Assembly: GCA_946811695.1 (NCBI GenBank)
Contig: OX328123.1
Location: forward strand, 15,617,538-15,681,537
Direction of reading: 5' to 3'
Origin: Gonocerus acuteangulatus
Taxonomy: Eukaryota; Arthropoda; Insecta; Hemiptera; Coreidae
DNA length: 64,000 nucleotides
Part shown: positions 33,918 to 44,614 of the stretch, in pieces
How positions within the stretch are numbered: the stretch's first letter is position 1
Layout of the letters: every line of letters begins with the position of its first letter
Made by a program: the position numbers and the translations under genes
Notes under the pieces: model-generated
The model's input: only the letters and a program-made list of their open reading frames with translations
The model's database searches: none
Told to the model about the DNA's origin: nothing

Positions 33918-34399
33918 CTTTCTTTTGGGAGAAATTAGTTTTAATTTGATTTCTTTGAATGAGAAAAATTGTTTGTTTCAAGACTTTGTCTATCCGAATC
34001 AAAAATCTCTTTTTTTTTTTAATTCAAAAAGTAAGTTGGGTGTGTATTTATCTATCAATCTAGTCTTAATGATACATTCAATAAAATAATAACAATTGAA
34101 ATTTAGCAATATATGAACTAAAGCAAGCAATAAATGGGAAATCACTCATGACAAGTAATTGCCATCGCTTGAATAGATATGAACTTTCCTGAATGAAGGC
34201 TAAGTGTATATTGACAAAATGCATAATAATAAATTTTGCCATCCATAATAAAACATTAAAATTTTTGTTATAACTTTTATCTGAAATAGAGAAACATTTC
34301 TGAATGTTGGATCATTTCGATCCCCAGAATAACTTAAATAACGTATAGTTTACAATCGATAAACAATTCATATGAGCATAAATAGTTACCCAAAATCTT
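33918..34399. other. AT-rich spacer
   Basis: No gene, repeat match or RNA motif was recognised. Confidence 0.55.
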
Positions 34400-35590
34400 A
34401 AAAAGTCCGACTCGCAGGAACTGCGTCATCTTAGCGCGGTTACATCTCGAAGAAATGGAATAGATTAGCATCACAAATCACAGGAAACTGACAGTAGTCA
34501 ACTTACACATAAGCGGATAATAAACGTACTATATAGAAGGCTCTATTCTAAACAACCAAAAATTCCTTGTCATTTTAAGTATTTAAAGTCTTGTTTTACT
34601 AGCATATTCGTTTTACTGTTATAATCAACTGTAAATATGTGCTTCATGGCGAATTAAATTCCATTCTGTCGTGGGTTAAATCTTTCTATAAAATAAGAAA
34701 TAAAGGTAACTTCAGTTTGAAGCTATGAGGAAGGTTATATAGATGGAGAATTCAAAGAAACCTACGTCATCATGATTAGCCACTGCCATCTTGATAACCA
34801 CAGCCACTCCAAACTTATTATGAATAACTTAGACCGTTTCTTATCTTATTTTACTACAATACTAATTTTACTGATAAATGCAATTTAAAAGTAGAAACAA
34901 CCAATTTAAAATTGAGATAAAGAATGAGAAAAACCATTTCAAAACAACAAAACAAACACTTTTTAAGTTTTAAGCGGTTATATCTCTCATTGACGTTGCC
35001 CCATCGAATATTGCTTCAGAACCTTTTTTGTAGAAAATTTAGTAAGCATTCGAATGGTCACTTTCCACTTATTACGATTCTCCAACCATTATCGAGATAT
35101 TTACGAAAAATGTATGGAGATCCGAAAACTTTTCATGTCTATTAATAAAATATTTTTTTTTGCATTCTTCCTTATATCCAAATAAAACCAAAATTTAAAC
35201 ATCTTAGTTAAGACTAATTTCCAAGATGTAGAAAATATTTCAATTGAATCCCGCGATTCTAAGTACTCACAAAAAAATAATGACTTACAAAAACATTGAT
35301 TCAACTTATCTCAGAAACGGTTAAAGCTATCGCCTTGAAAATGGTTCCATTCGTTTTCCTAGCCAAGAAACCTATAAAACAAGTACCTGCAAGCATATGA
35401 ACTCAAAAACGTAAGCGTTACGATTTTTTTTGCGCGAATTTCGCCCCAAACACTATCTAGTGGACGGATTCTGCTGGTTAACAAACTTGGCCTTTCAAAT
35501 TAGACGACAGATTTTCGTACCAAATTTCGTCAAAATCGGACCATTTTTGAGCTTGCTAGAGAGCGAATAGACAAGCATATATAAAAATAG

Positions 35591-35649
<59 letters not shown>

Positions 35650-35787
35650 AATTTTAGCCACCTACATTTTCGTGACCTATAGGGTCTGAAACGTGAAAGT
35701 TTCTAGTCGGCACTTCCGGATTGCGTCATGAGGTCAACCTCATAAGCGGGTTCTCCCTATGGAGATAGGGAGTAACCGCGCTAAAAA
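34400..35787 (-). mobile_element. Helentron-like element, subfamily B, inverted copy
   Basis: The left border reads AAAAGTCCGACTCGCAGGAA then CTGCGTCATCTTAGCGCGGTT (the 3' end on the minus strand). The right border reads AGGGAGTAACCGCGCTAAAA (the 5' end). A (TA)n core lies at about 35596-35646. It aligns end to end with 27816-29205 in inverse orientation. Confidence 0.8.
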
Positions 35788-35954
35788 ATGTTCTTGTATA
35801 GGGATTACTCAGCCGGGGTACCGGAAGATTCACTTACCTTCCTTAATCTGTATATTATATTTTTAGGGCCCACAAGTGACGTCTAGGTAAGCGGTACTTA
35901 AAGAGCCTTGTTTCTAAATTAGCTATTGTGCTAATTAGCTAATTGTGTTGTCTT

Positions 35955-36072
35955 TTAGCACAATTCGAAGGAATCGAGCTATTTAAGAAATAACTCATGA
36001 AAGAATATTTTAAAAATGTCTTCAAACCTTCATCGATCCTACCTCCTAGGTACTTGAAATTACCCCGTTAAC

Positions 36073-36142
<70 letters not shown>

Positions 36143-36430
36143 CTGGTTAACACATGATATTTGAGGCCTATTTTAAGACAGTCAGAAACGATTAATTTAA
36201 TTGAATATTGTTCCACTCGTCTGACATTCATCCAAAGTTAATTATTTAAATTTTGGGTACATAAGGAAAAATATGGCTTATTTGTATTTCGTATAATATC
36301 TCAGAAACGCTTGAAAATCGTTGTAGGGTTCCTGTAACCATTAAAAGGCTTCCATAATCCTCTACTAATGGCGTTCATGTCCCTAAGGTTGACAAGCCTT
36401 AAACAAAAAAAAAAAAAAAAAAAAAAAAAA
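35955..36430 (+). mobile_element. Helentron-like fragment, subfamily C, plus poly(A) retroposon tail
   Basis: It begins TTTTAGCACAATTCGAAGGA with a degenerate hairpin, then CTTCATCGATCCTACC, CCCCGTTAACATT and a (TA)n array (36075-36139), matching the 40134 copy. Body blocks (ATATCTCAGAAACG, TAACCATTAAAAGGCTT) follow. Near 36368 an ATGGCGTTCATGTCC..AAGG segment leads into poly(A) at 36404-36430, a separate truncated retroposon. Confidence 0.65.
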
Positions 36431-36620
36431 CCTCTGCCAAGTATAGCAATAGGGAAATTTCCGGAGATGTTGAAGTTGCATAGAGTCGGACGTTTTAAAA
36501 TATACTAAAATTATTAATTCTAAAACTAATCCAAAATTGTTGGATATTTACATTTTTTCCGACACCCGTTTACTCTTAAAACATTTAAACAGTAAATAAA
36601 TGCATATAATTCCTCATTAC

Positions 36621-37402
36621 TAGAGCCCGGAAGTTAGGGATTTATTTTTGGTTAAAATAGGCAGGCAAAAAGGCACTTGAAATACTGAAAATAGGCAGTA
36701 TTGTAATTAAAATAGGCATTTATTAGGAGTGAAGGCAAAGAGGAATCTCACTCATTATTAATGAAAATATGTATTTTAAATACTCATTCATGTCTTTATT
36801 GTCAATTTATCACATAATTAGTGTACTTACTCTTACTTTCCCTTCTTACAAGCAACAACACGATGCTTTTTCAAAGTATCAACTCTCATAGACCTTCTGA
36901 GAAAAAATGTTTTTCATTATGGAAAAACTTCCTCTCCATTATCTTATCATTTCTAAATTACATACGCCATTGTCACAGCAAAAGGGGTGTGAGGAAGGAG
37001 ACGTACTTCTCTCATCCGCTCTCTTTCCTCCTATTCATTATGCCTGTGCATTCCTTCTACCAAGGAAGGCTCTGTTATTTACAGAGGGTCAATCCACGGG
37101 TTGGGAAAATAAGCTTTCCAATTGATATTTGTGACGGCAAAATGTAATTTAATTTGTGAAACCCTTTTTTGTTTTCGACGAACTGAAATTCGAAATTCGT
37201 TATGTGCTTTTTAAAATGTTTAAATCGCAGAAAAAAATTGCATAACGAGCAAAAAAGGCCTTAAATCTTAAAATAGCCAAAATACGCAAAATAAAAATTG
37301 TCTCTACACTTCCTAAATGCACGGAAACATATTTATTTCTATCTGATTCTTCAATATATCCATTCAGATAAAAAAGGCATTTTGCCTAACTTCCGGGCTC
37401 TA
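36621..37402. mobile_element. hAT-like element, TAGAGCCCGG family
   Basis: TAGAGCCCGGAAGTTAGG and its inverse CCTAACTTCCGGGCTCTA bound the unit, with CTCATTAC / CTCGTTAC (7 of 8) as target duplication. Sub-ends repeat AAAATAGGCA-type words. A 783-805 bp relative lies inverted at 48999-49803. Both copies share a more GC-rich core in which one frame stays open (QQKGCEEGDVLLSS ... PRKALLFTEGQSTGWENKLS). Whether this core was ever coding is unknown. Confidence 0.85.
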
Positions 37403-37549
37403 CTCGTTACAATTATTTCTCCACATATCTCAAGTTAATCCTACATATCTGTATGTTTTTCATCGAATATATACGTCAGAACCATTTGTCGTCTACTATA
37501 CACCCAATTTGGTTATTCACAGATCTTTTTTATTCAACAATTCATTTAG

Positions 37550-37710
37550 GGGTCTCCCGTAGTCTAGTGGCTAGCGCGCTGGATTCATAAGCGGGAGATG
37601 GTGGGTTCGATTCCCACCTCCGGCAGGGATTTTCTCATCTCAAGGCTCGCTGGGAAAATTCCTCGCTGCACCCTGGATGTCGGCGCTAATGACCAAGAAG
37701 TAGATGCGCC

Positions 37711-37757
<47 letters not shown>

Positions 37758-37759
37758 AG
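37550..37759 (+). mobile_element. tRNA-derived SINE, near full length
   Basis: A box GTAGTCTAGTGGCTAGCGC, B box GGGTTCGATTCCC, then CTCCGGCAGGGATTTTCTC, GGCTCGCTGGGAAAATTCC, GGATGTCGGCGCTAATGACC and poly(A). TTCATTTAG repeats on both sides (37541-37549 and 37760-37768). This is the reference copy for the family in this window. Confidence 0.92.
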
Positions 37760-37837
37760 TTCATTTAGATTTTCTTGAAAAAGGTGTTGCCTATTCTTTT
37801 TATTTTCCTTAAAACACGTTCATGAGACTAGAAATGT

Positions 37838-38213
37838 TTGGGTTTCACGATTTTGAACTGGATATTTCAAACAGACCAGTTGCCCTCATTCCGGTTGTCT
37901 AAAAGGCCATCTGAATCTATAGAAGGGCTCGTGAGTAAAAGGCCATCTGAATCTATAGAAGGGCTCGTGAGTAAAAGGCCATCTGAATCTATAGAAGGGC
38001 TCGTGAGTAAAAGTTGGAAACCCGACGATGGAAGAAAGTGAAACCCTACTGGAGAGCTGGAAGATTCCAGGTCAGCGGGGGAGAGTGAAAGTTCACATCC
38101 TCGGAGCTGTTTACCTGCCCCCTGAACCAGCTCTAGGGATAATTCAGCTTTCGGATGTAGTCATTGGACATTCTAGTGGAAAACCAAATGATCTATTGGA
38201 AATCATGCTTTAG
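37838..38213 (+). CDS. candidate coding island with 12-residue repeat, unknown product
   Basis: A plus-strand frame (37838-38041) contains three identical in-frame copies of a 36-bp unit (37901-38008) encoding KRPSESIEGLVS. It ends KSWKPDDGRK at TGA. A second ATG frame (38028-38213) overlaps this stop by 14 bp and encodes MEESETLLESWKIPGQRGRV ... KPNDLLEIML, also well mixed. Composition is clearly more GC-rich than the flanks. The two frames could be one protein split by a frameshift, or unrelated chance frames in a non-coding repeat. The proximity of a Penelope-like motif at 38827 leaves open a retroelement origin. No family is recognised. Confidence 0.3.
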
Positions 38214-38826
38214 GTCGCCGGTTCTTTGAGCTTATTAGACCAGAGTTCCATGTAAGCTGCGGTATCGGTCCTCGGAGTCCGATGCCGACTTACCCGCCAG
38301 GCCGGGTACTTTGCCAAATTTCTCATAACTAACGAAGGGCATAGAAGACTTATTTTTTGAGATATGTTTAGATTGAAAGCACTTGGGTTCAATATTACAA
38401 ATCAATGAAAGTTTCGAAAGCCGGGGACCGTAACAGTACCGAAATATGGAAAAGTTATTCCAGTAAGAAATCAACCCCTCCCCCCCCGGAGTCCCGACAT
38501 CGAGAGAACGAAAGAAATGAATAAAAGAGAGCCTCAATGGACTAAGAAGGACTATTGCAAGCTCAGAAGCGAACTTAAATGTGTGGAAACTGACAAGCTG
38601 AAGTGAGGGTGTCCTGGGCAACCAGGGTTAGACCCTTATCGTTGGTAGCCCTATTTTTCCTAGCTCGTAGCGTGAAGGCGCTTACAGTGGACGACCCCTG
38701 TTATTCGTAGCTCCTTTTTTCGTAGCTAGAAGCGAAGCACTGCTCTTGTACGCATCCAGTGGACGACCACCCTTATTAGTAACCTAAACGTTTTGATGGT
38801 CTTCTTTCCTTCACTAAAATCTGTTG
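38214..38826. other. GC-richer unassigned stretch with a ~72-bp duplication
   Basis: AGTGGACGACC blocks at 38686 and 38758 belong to a diverged tandem duplication with period 72 bp (also GTAGCTnnnAGCG). A long minus-strand open frame (38235-38621) exists but reads across a C-run and shows no domain. Confidence 0.4.
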
Positions 38827-38950
38827 CTGAAGAAGGCTGCCGAACAACTTGCCTAAGCGGTCAAAATATTTTTTTTTTTCTAAAAATCTGACGTTTTTTC
38901 TCTGCCATATTCCAGATGATATGGTTTTTGGCGAGTAGCCGCTGTGCCCT
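38827..38950 (+). mobile_element. Penelope-like remnant, third motif copy
   Basis: CTGAAGAAGGCTGCC opens the block, but the GAAA box is changed to CAAAA. The downstream TCTGACGTTTTTTCTC and GAGTAGCCGCTG blocks parallel those after 31290. It is the most decayed copy. Confidence 0.45.
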
Positions 38951-39169
38951 TGTTATAGCTTAAACATGTTAATCAAACGCAAAAACTACTTGAAGGAGAT
39001 AACATTGAGTTTACAAAGAAGATCCGATGTAGCCTAAAACGTATGCACTTACTGACCTCCAGACGTTCGCCATTTAAATAATCGAGAACTAAGGACACTT
39101 TTTGAATAATAATGGCAAGATAATGTTTTATTTATTTGTTTTGAATACGATTAATATCCTTAGATGTAC

Positions 39170-39880
39170 TGAAACGTCCGATTCGCAGGAACTGCGTCAT
39201 CCTCTTCGCAGGAATCGCTCATTTTCCTTGTAATGTTAATAACAAACTGGAAGGCTCGAAATAGGAACTCTCGATATCTCACTTTTAATGGCACGCATCA
39301 TACCATTCTGAAATTTAAATCACCGTTATCCCCAAATTTTTTAGCACTCTGAAAATTTACGTATAAATCCATTTGTAGAGCATGTATTAGGCTTTTAAAA
39401 AGGCCCCATCCGCTAACCAAGATTTCTCAATGTTTTCGAAATATTTCCAAACTGCTCATGTCTAATGTTTGATTTATTTTTAGCGCGGCTCCTCCCTGCA
39501 CAGGGAGGAAACCCGTTTATAAGTTTGACTTCATGACTCAATGATTTTGATGAAATTGGGTTAAAAAATCTCAATGTCAAGAATCCGTCTGCCGACATGT
39601 TGATTTATCCAGCGAACAAAATCGTTGAGCTCACGGTTTTTCCTTTGTATGCTTTTTATAGGTTCTCAAACGTAGGAAAGCCAATGAACCCATTTTAAAA
39701 GCTATCTGGGACCTTTTACGAGAAAAGCTGATAAAATATTTTTTCCAACCAATTATCCGTTTGGGTATTCAGAAACGATTTCGCTGAAACTTGTTCCATG
39801 CTTTTCACATTCATCTAATCTAAGATATATAAATCATAAGCCCTAAAATTTCGTTCACGCGAAATATCAAGACAGAGTCG
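39170..39880. mobile_element. Helentron-like fragments (3' end minus, 5' end plus)
   Basis: At 39177 CGTCCGATTCGCAGGAACTG is a minus-strand 3' terminus. At 39478 TTTAGCGCGGCTCCTCCC with hairpin CTCCCTGCACAGGGAG is a plus-strand 5' terminus that lacks the usual (TA)n core but continues into body-like sequence (CCAATGAACCCATTTTAAAA). Confidence 0.6.
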
Positions 39881-40133
39881 TAGTGAATGATGTCGGCAGT
39901 GTTGGGCAAAACTAACATTAGTTTACAAAACTAACGTTTATTCATTCCAACTAAAAATAAATTCACTTCATATAATTAGTTTTAGTTCTAGTCTAGTTTT
40001 AGGGCTCATAACCATAGTTGCGAAGCCCTTATAATTAAATAAATAAAAAGAGTTTAGTTTTAGATTTGTAAAATTATTAAGCATGTGTTGGAGGATTTTC
40101 TTAATAAGTAGTTGTTTTTGATTTTAGTATTCC

Positions 40134-40267
40134 TTTTAGCACTTTCCTCCGAAGGAAAGTAGCTATTGAGGTTGGACTCATGACGGAATTTTTGAAAAAT
40201 TTCTTCAAATCTTTATCGATCCTACCTAGTAGACACCGAAAATGACCCCCGTTAAAATTTATATATA

Positions 40268-40335
<68 letters not shown>

Positions 40336-41400
40336 TATATATATATGTGTCTGTTAACACGATAGCGGCCAGAGTTTTTGTTTTTTCGTCACGAAACTTG
40401 GTATATAGCATTCAATTAGCAAACGATTGAACGAGTTCGCTAACCACCAAAGTCGGTCCACCGGAAGGGGGGGTTTACCCCGAACCCAAAACACTTATTT
40501 GACTATGTTAGCCGTAATATTTGTTATATTTCAACGAAACTTGGTATTCGTAGTGTTAATATAGAGAGAAAATTGAGATATAAAAATGAACTAAATCGGT
40601 TCATTAGAAGGGGGGTTTACTCCGGACCCACAATACCAATTCGCCACTACCAGCCGTGATTTTTGGTATATTTCGACGAAACTCGGTATTCGCAGTGCTA
40701 ATCCACAGGTAAATATGTGTTGTAAAAATAAACGAAATCGGTTCATTAGGAGGGGGGGGTTTACTCCGGACCCACAATACCAATTCGCCACTACCAGCCG
40801 AGATTTTTGGTATATTTCGACGAAACTCGGTATTCGTAGTGGTAATCTACAGGCAAATATGTGTTGTAAAAAGAAACTAAATCGGTTCATTAGAAGGGGG
40901 GGGGGTTTACTCCAGGCCCAAATTCCTAATATACTCATACCGGTCGTAATTTCTGCTGTATTGTAACGAAACGCTGTATACGTCGTGGGTAACTCGTGAG
41001 AAAGAAGTGTTGTAAAAATTAGCTGAATCGGTCAATCGGAAAGCGGGGGTTTAATTTGTAATATATTTGAATAGAAAAGCCGGCAGACGTAGGTTCACAA
41101 AGCCGCCGCAAGGAGCGCTTTCTACCACTAGAGTGACTGTATCCTGTTCCCGCATTAGATCAAAATACGATAATATGAGGATTTTTGTATTTATTACGTA
41201 GAGTAGTAGGTACCATGTGTAAACATAACTCTGGATGCAAATTAATAGTTGATCAGTTACTCATTACAAAATGAGAACTATTCACGTTTTTATTTTATTT
41301 ATGTAGGATATTTTAAGCAAATTGTTCTGGAAAGCAGTCTACACTACCCAAATTCTGAGGAAAGTGCTTAGTTATGCAGCTCCTGCGTGACGGACTTTTT
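40134..41400 (+). mobile_element. Helentron-like element, subfamily C, complete
   Basis: The 5' end is TTTTAGCACTTTCCTCCG with a perfect hairpin (CTTTCCT/AGGAAAG), followed by a (TA)n core (about 40255-40345), a GTGTCTGTTAACACG block and a tandem satellite. The 3' end is GGAAAGTGCTTAGTTATGCA then CTCCTGCGTGACGGAC and a T run. The subterminal inverted repeats TTAGCACTTTCC/GGAAAGTGCTTAG differ from subfamily A at both ends in a matched way. It is inserted in the hAT element between T residues. Confidence 0.8.
40462..41050 (+). repeat. tandem satellite, ~140-bp period
   Basis: At least four diverged units share GGTTTACTCCGGACCCACAA, ATTTTTGGTATATTTCGACG, AAACTCGGTATTCG and AAATCGGTTCATTAG. Unit starts near 40612, 40752 and 40898 give a period of about 140-146 bp. 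A related array in reverse orientation lies at 24510-24870. Confidence 0.85.
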
Positions 41401-41539
41401 TAGTATAGTAATTAGTTTAATTTAAGCAAAAGTGACCTGAAATTATGATTTTAGTTTAGATTTAGTTGTTCAGAGAACTCTCTGACGTCAGAACCCAGAA
41501 CCGACACCTTCATAACCTTCATGTCTTACCTCTTTGGAG

Positions 41540-41750
41540 GCTCCAAATTCAAAAGAAACAAGTGACATTAGAACAAGAGAAAAGAAGGTGTTTTTTCGTT
41601 TTCTCCCAGAACATGTTGGCTCAGATTCTTTAAGTTTATTCAGTGACTTTTCAATACACAATGTGTGGCTAAAGAAGTTCACCACCGGCCTGCTGGGCCA
41701 CAGGAGTTGGGGGAGGAAGATGTTGTATGTTTGTCAACATCACCTTAAGG
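41540..41750 (+). CDS. possible captured exon within the hAT element
   Basis: The plus-strand frame is open from an acceptor-like site (TCTTACCTCTTTGGAG|GCTCC) to a donor-like site (CCTTAAG|GTAAATT). The peptide includes REKKVFFRFLPEHVGSDSLS and TTGLLGHRSWGRKMLYVCQ, is well mixed, and sits in DNA of higher GC than the word-like interior around it. It could be host sequence captured by the element, a diverged transposase piece, or chance. Confidence 0.2.
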
Positions 41751-42379
41751 TAAATTAAAGCATCATGACCCCAGGATCTTCAAGTTCTTTCACCATCAAA
41801 ACCACCTTCACCAGGTCATCGTCAGCAGCATCTCATCTCAAAACTTAATGTCCAATATTTTAATAGTAGTTTCAATCCTTTTAGTAAATTAAATATTATT
41901 TCAACTATTAAATTAGCCTTTTCTTATTCATACAGTCCACTAACCATTTCACCAGCACAATCCATAGCCTGCTACAAATTGAAAGCAGAGCGCATTCATG
42001 TAGTTTTTAATTCACTAATTAGTTTATTGCATACTTGGATTCAGAACTAGGGTAAAAAAAATAGGTATGTATGTATTTTTGTTTAAATAAAGACTGTTTA
42101 TTTATGAACTATAATTGGGGAAAATGAGGTTACAACTTACAACATTTTTAATAATTTACTTAGTCATCGAAATAACATGTGATTCACGTTATTTTTGTAA
42201 AACTAAAATAAAGGTTTAATTCAGTTTTTAATCATTTACCGAAGATTTAGTTTTACTTTGACTAATATCCATTAGTTAATTTAATTTTAGTTTTAGCGTT
42301 TTTTTTTAGGTTGTAATTTTTAGTTTAGATTTAGTTAAAAGTGAATGTAGTTTTAGTTTTGCTCATCATTGGATATCGA

Positions 42380-43579
42380 ATCGTTAACCATTCGTGTTAT
42401 GTCAAGTGTAGGTTTCCATAATTCATTAAAATCGGGCATTTTTTTACTTGTTTTTATTTGTGATGTTTTGGTTATAGAACTAATCAGCACTTCAACATAG
42501 CACCATGAGTATAGATAAGAAGAGGTTTTCTACATTATAGTCAAGGAATAATACAGCTAAAATACTATTCACACATACTATTGCAATAATATAATAGCTG
42601 CCAAAATTTATCGTGCAGGTGATGAGCAAATTTGTAAACAAAGAGTATTAAAACTTTCTATAACTAAACTTCTCGTAGAAATCTCTACTATAAAAAAAAA
42701 AAAAATGTAATATTCTTCAATGGTTGATAGATATTTTACATTCGTTAACTGAGGAAATAATAAATTCCTTGTGGCCAAGTTCACCAGATACCTGCACACT
42801 AGAGATCTCCACGAAAAAAACAGGAATATATTCAATAAGATTCACAAGATTATCTCTTGTGTATCGCTGGATGACGGAAACCCATATAATGTAAAAAAAA
42901 AGAAAGAAAAAATAGAAATGGATTTGTAAAGAGTTGGAGACGGACGGCCTTTGAAGACAGTTTCCTCTGAGATCTGACAGGCAATCTTCTTTCATTGGGT
43001 ATTTTCTTTAGTTGCTCGCACGTCAGGTCCAGAATTAAATTTATTTTTAGTTTCTTTATCCTAAATTAAAAGTCAGATAGTCTAAATTTAAGATAGAAAG
43101 TGTCTGCATTTAGACAGTAATGAGAAAACGTTCAATTTTTATATTTTAGCAACACCAAATCGTCCAAAAATACTAATAAGTGGATGTCAAATGTACCGGA
43201 ACTGTTTCTAATAAAAAAAACACTGGACTCAAAGTTATGAAAAGACTCAAAAATGTTATTTGTTGTATCATTTGCGCCTTAGCGATGCCTATTGTACACA
43301 GGCTAACACTTTCTAAGCTTCATTTTATAAACATTAGCAAACATTTTTATTTCTGCATACTAATGTGCTAAAGCGAAAGTAGAAAAATATGAAAACTTGT
43401 CGTCTAAATGTCCTATTACCATAATTTGATTTTTTTAGTATTAATTTAGACGTATCCCGGCCCCGGAGGTTTAAGTTGAGGCTCAAATGGAATATAAATA
43501 GTTAACACTTTCGCTACCATCCAAATTCATGCATAGAGGCGTCGACTTTCACAAAAGGATGTGTCCAAATAGTTTTTTT
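42380..43579. other. no gene recognised
   Basis: Several 60-90 codon frames lie on both strands without domains. No match to the other repeats was noticed. Confidence 0.45.
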
Positions 43580-44210
43580 TCTAAAACTACGAGGTACGAT
43601 TTTGAGGCTTATTAAATAATGCAACATTTGAGGCGGAGACAAACTTCTAAGTCTAAAAATTGCTGATTAAGAAAATATTGAATAATTTAATAAAACACTA
43701 ATATTAAACATTCTCATCTATATGGCTTTTAATATAGCTCTTAATTTATACGGTAATTTTTTTTTCCCTTTATGGCGTATCTACAACTTGCCCATTAGCG
43801 CCGGGCTATTGACAGGTTGCCATCCTTTTATAATACCAACAGCACGAGGTCGGTCGCCCATTCAGGTACTGGTCACGCCTGACGTTGCTTAACTTCGGTG
43901 ATCAATGGGAACCGATGTATTCAACAAGGCTATGGCCGTTGGCTTTATACGGTAATATTTTAATAACGGGTGTTTCTTATTGGAAATTTAATGTAGATTC
44001 CAAAAATGTGGTCGATATTTACAATACATTGATCAAAAATTCCGAAAACTCTGTTTTTCTTTAAAAAAGCCAGTAGCTTTTTAAAAAAGACAAAAGTTTG
44101 AGTAGCTCCTCTACATTTTCAGATAGAACGCTCATTTTTGCGACACTGACCTACAAATGGGATGCAGAATAAACCCCTAAAGGTTTGACATCTCAATGCG
44201 GGACAACCAG
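43580..44210 (+). mobile_element. mariner-like element, right part, with nested 5S SINE
   Basis: The sequence from ACGAGGTACGATTTTGAGGC to the terminus GACATCTCAATGCGGGACAA parallels 59570-59992 block by block (AGGCGGAGACAAAC, ATCTATATGGCT, GTTTCTTATT, ATGTGGTCG). The last bases deviate from the CCCTG consensus. No coding remnant is visible in this part. Confidence 0.7.
43758..43943 (-). mobile_element. 5S-rRNA-derived SINE (SINE3 type)
   Basis: On the minus strand the first ~110 nt (43943-43834) read as 5S rRNA: GCCAACGGCCATAGCC, GTTGAATACATCGGTTCCC, GATCACCGAAGTTAAGCAAC, GTCAGGC, GTGACC and GTGCTGTTGGTA. That covers the internal pol III promoter region. A non-5S tail follows (GGATGGCAACCTGTCAATAG, CCCGGCGCTAATGGGC, then A-rich). 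A 13-bp duplication TTTATACGGTAAT brackets it (43745-43757 and 43944-43956). Similar tails occur in the tRNA-type SINEs at 58820, 61315 and 62455. Substitutions and the tail show it is not a functional 5S gene. Confidence 0.92.
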
Positions 44211-44397
44211 TATACAACCATGACAATATTGTATATATACTTACAAAGTAGCCTCGATAAATATTCTATTTTCAGATATCAAATTTGGCCTCTGATAAGA
44301 ATTTCCGATGCCCCTCAAACACTTTAAAAATTAATAAGGATTTAACCTCTATTAGCTTTAATTTCAACTATTATCATGTTCCTGATTTCATCTGTCC

Positions 44398-44614
44398 GCA
44401 CTAGTGTATATAGAAAATAATATTGTGGTTGGGGGGTCATTTTAAATAGTTAGTATAAAATGTTTAGTTTATAGGTCCTCTGGACACCTAGTGGACCAGG
44501 GTAAATGTAGAAGACATTTGTCGTTGTTATAGGCATTATTTACATGAAATGTTTTTATCAAAGCAAATTTGGGGGGGCTCCTGCTCCCTCAGCTCCCCCT
44601 TATATAAGCCCATG
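44398..44614. mobile_element. diverged CATGGGCG-type MITE
   Basis: GTGTATATAGAAAATAATAT at the left and CCCCTTATATAAGCCCATG at the right echo the family termini, with G- and C-rich runs inside. The middle (GGACACCTAGTGGACCAGGG) differs from the main family and resembles 22230-22280. Confidence 0.55.

Larger units (their letters stand above)
39897..42371. mobile_element. hAT element with self-similar interior (TTAGTTTTAG word), nested insert
   Basis: The left end CAGTGTTGGGCAAAA pairs with the diverged right end TTTTGCTCATCATTG; flanks GATGTCGG and GATATCGA match at 6 of 8 positions. Sequence just inside both ends is variants of AAACTAA/TTTAGTTTTAG. It is split by the Helentron-like copy at 40134-41400 and by a small TAAATAAATAAA-tailed insert at about 40012-40055. 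A GC-richer segment at 41460-41830 is not word-like. Confidence 0.7.

Noticed and set aside
33736..34089. 117-codon plus-strand frame with a poly-F start
   Set aside because: It reads through the poly(T) tail and body of a reversed SINE. The only non-SINE part is AT-driven.
38235..38621. 128-codon minus-strand frame
   Set aside because: It crosses a run of C residues, shows no domain, and overlaps the plus-strand candidate island. It may be chance in GC-richer DNA.
43834..43943. Functional 5S rRNA gene
   Set aside because: The 5S part is slightly short and substituted, it continues into a SINE tail with A-rich end, and it is bracketed by a 13-bp target duplication.
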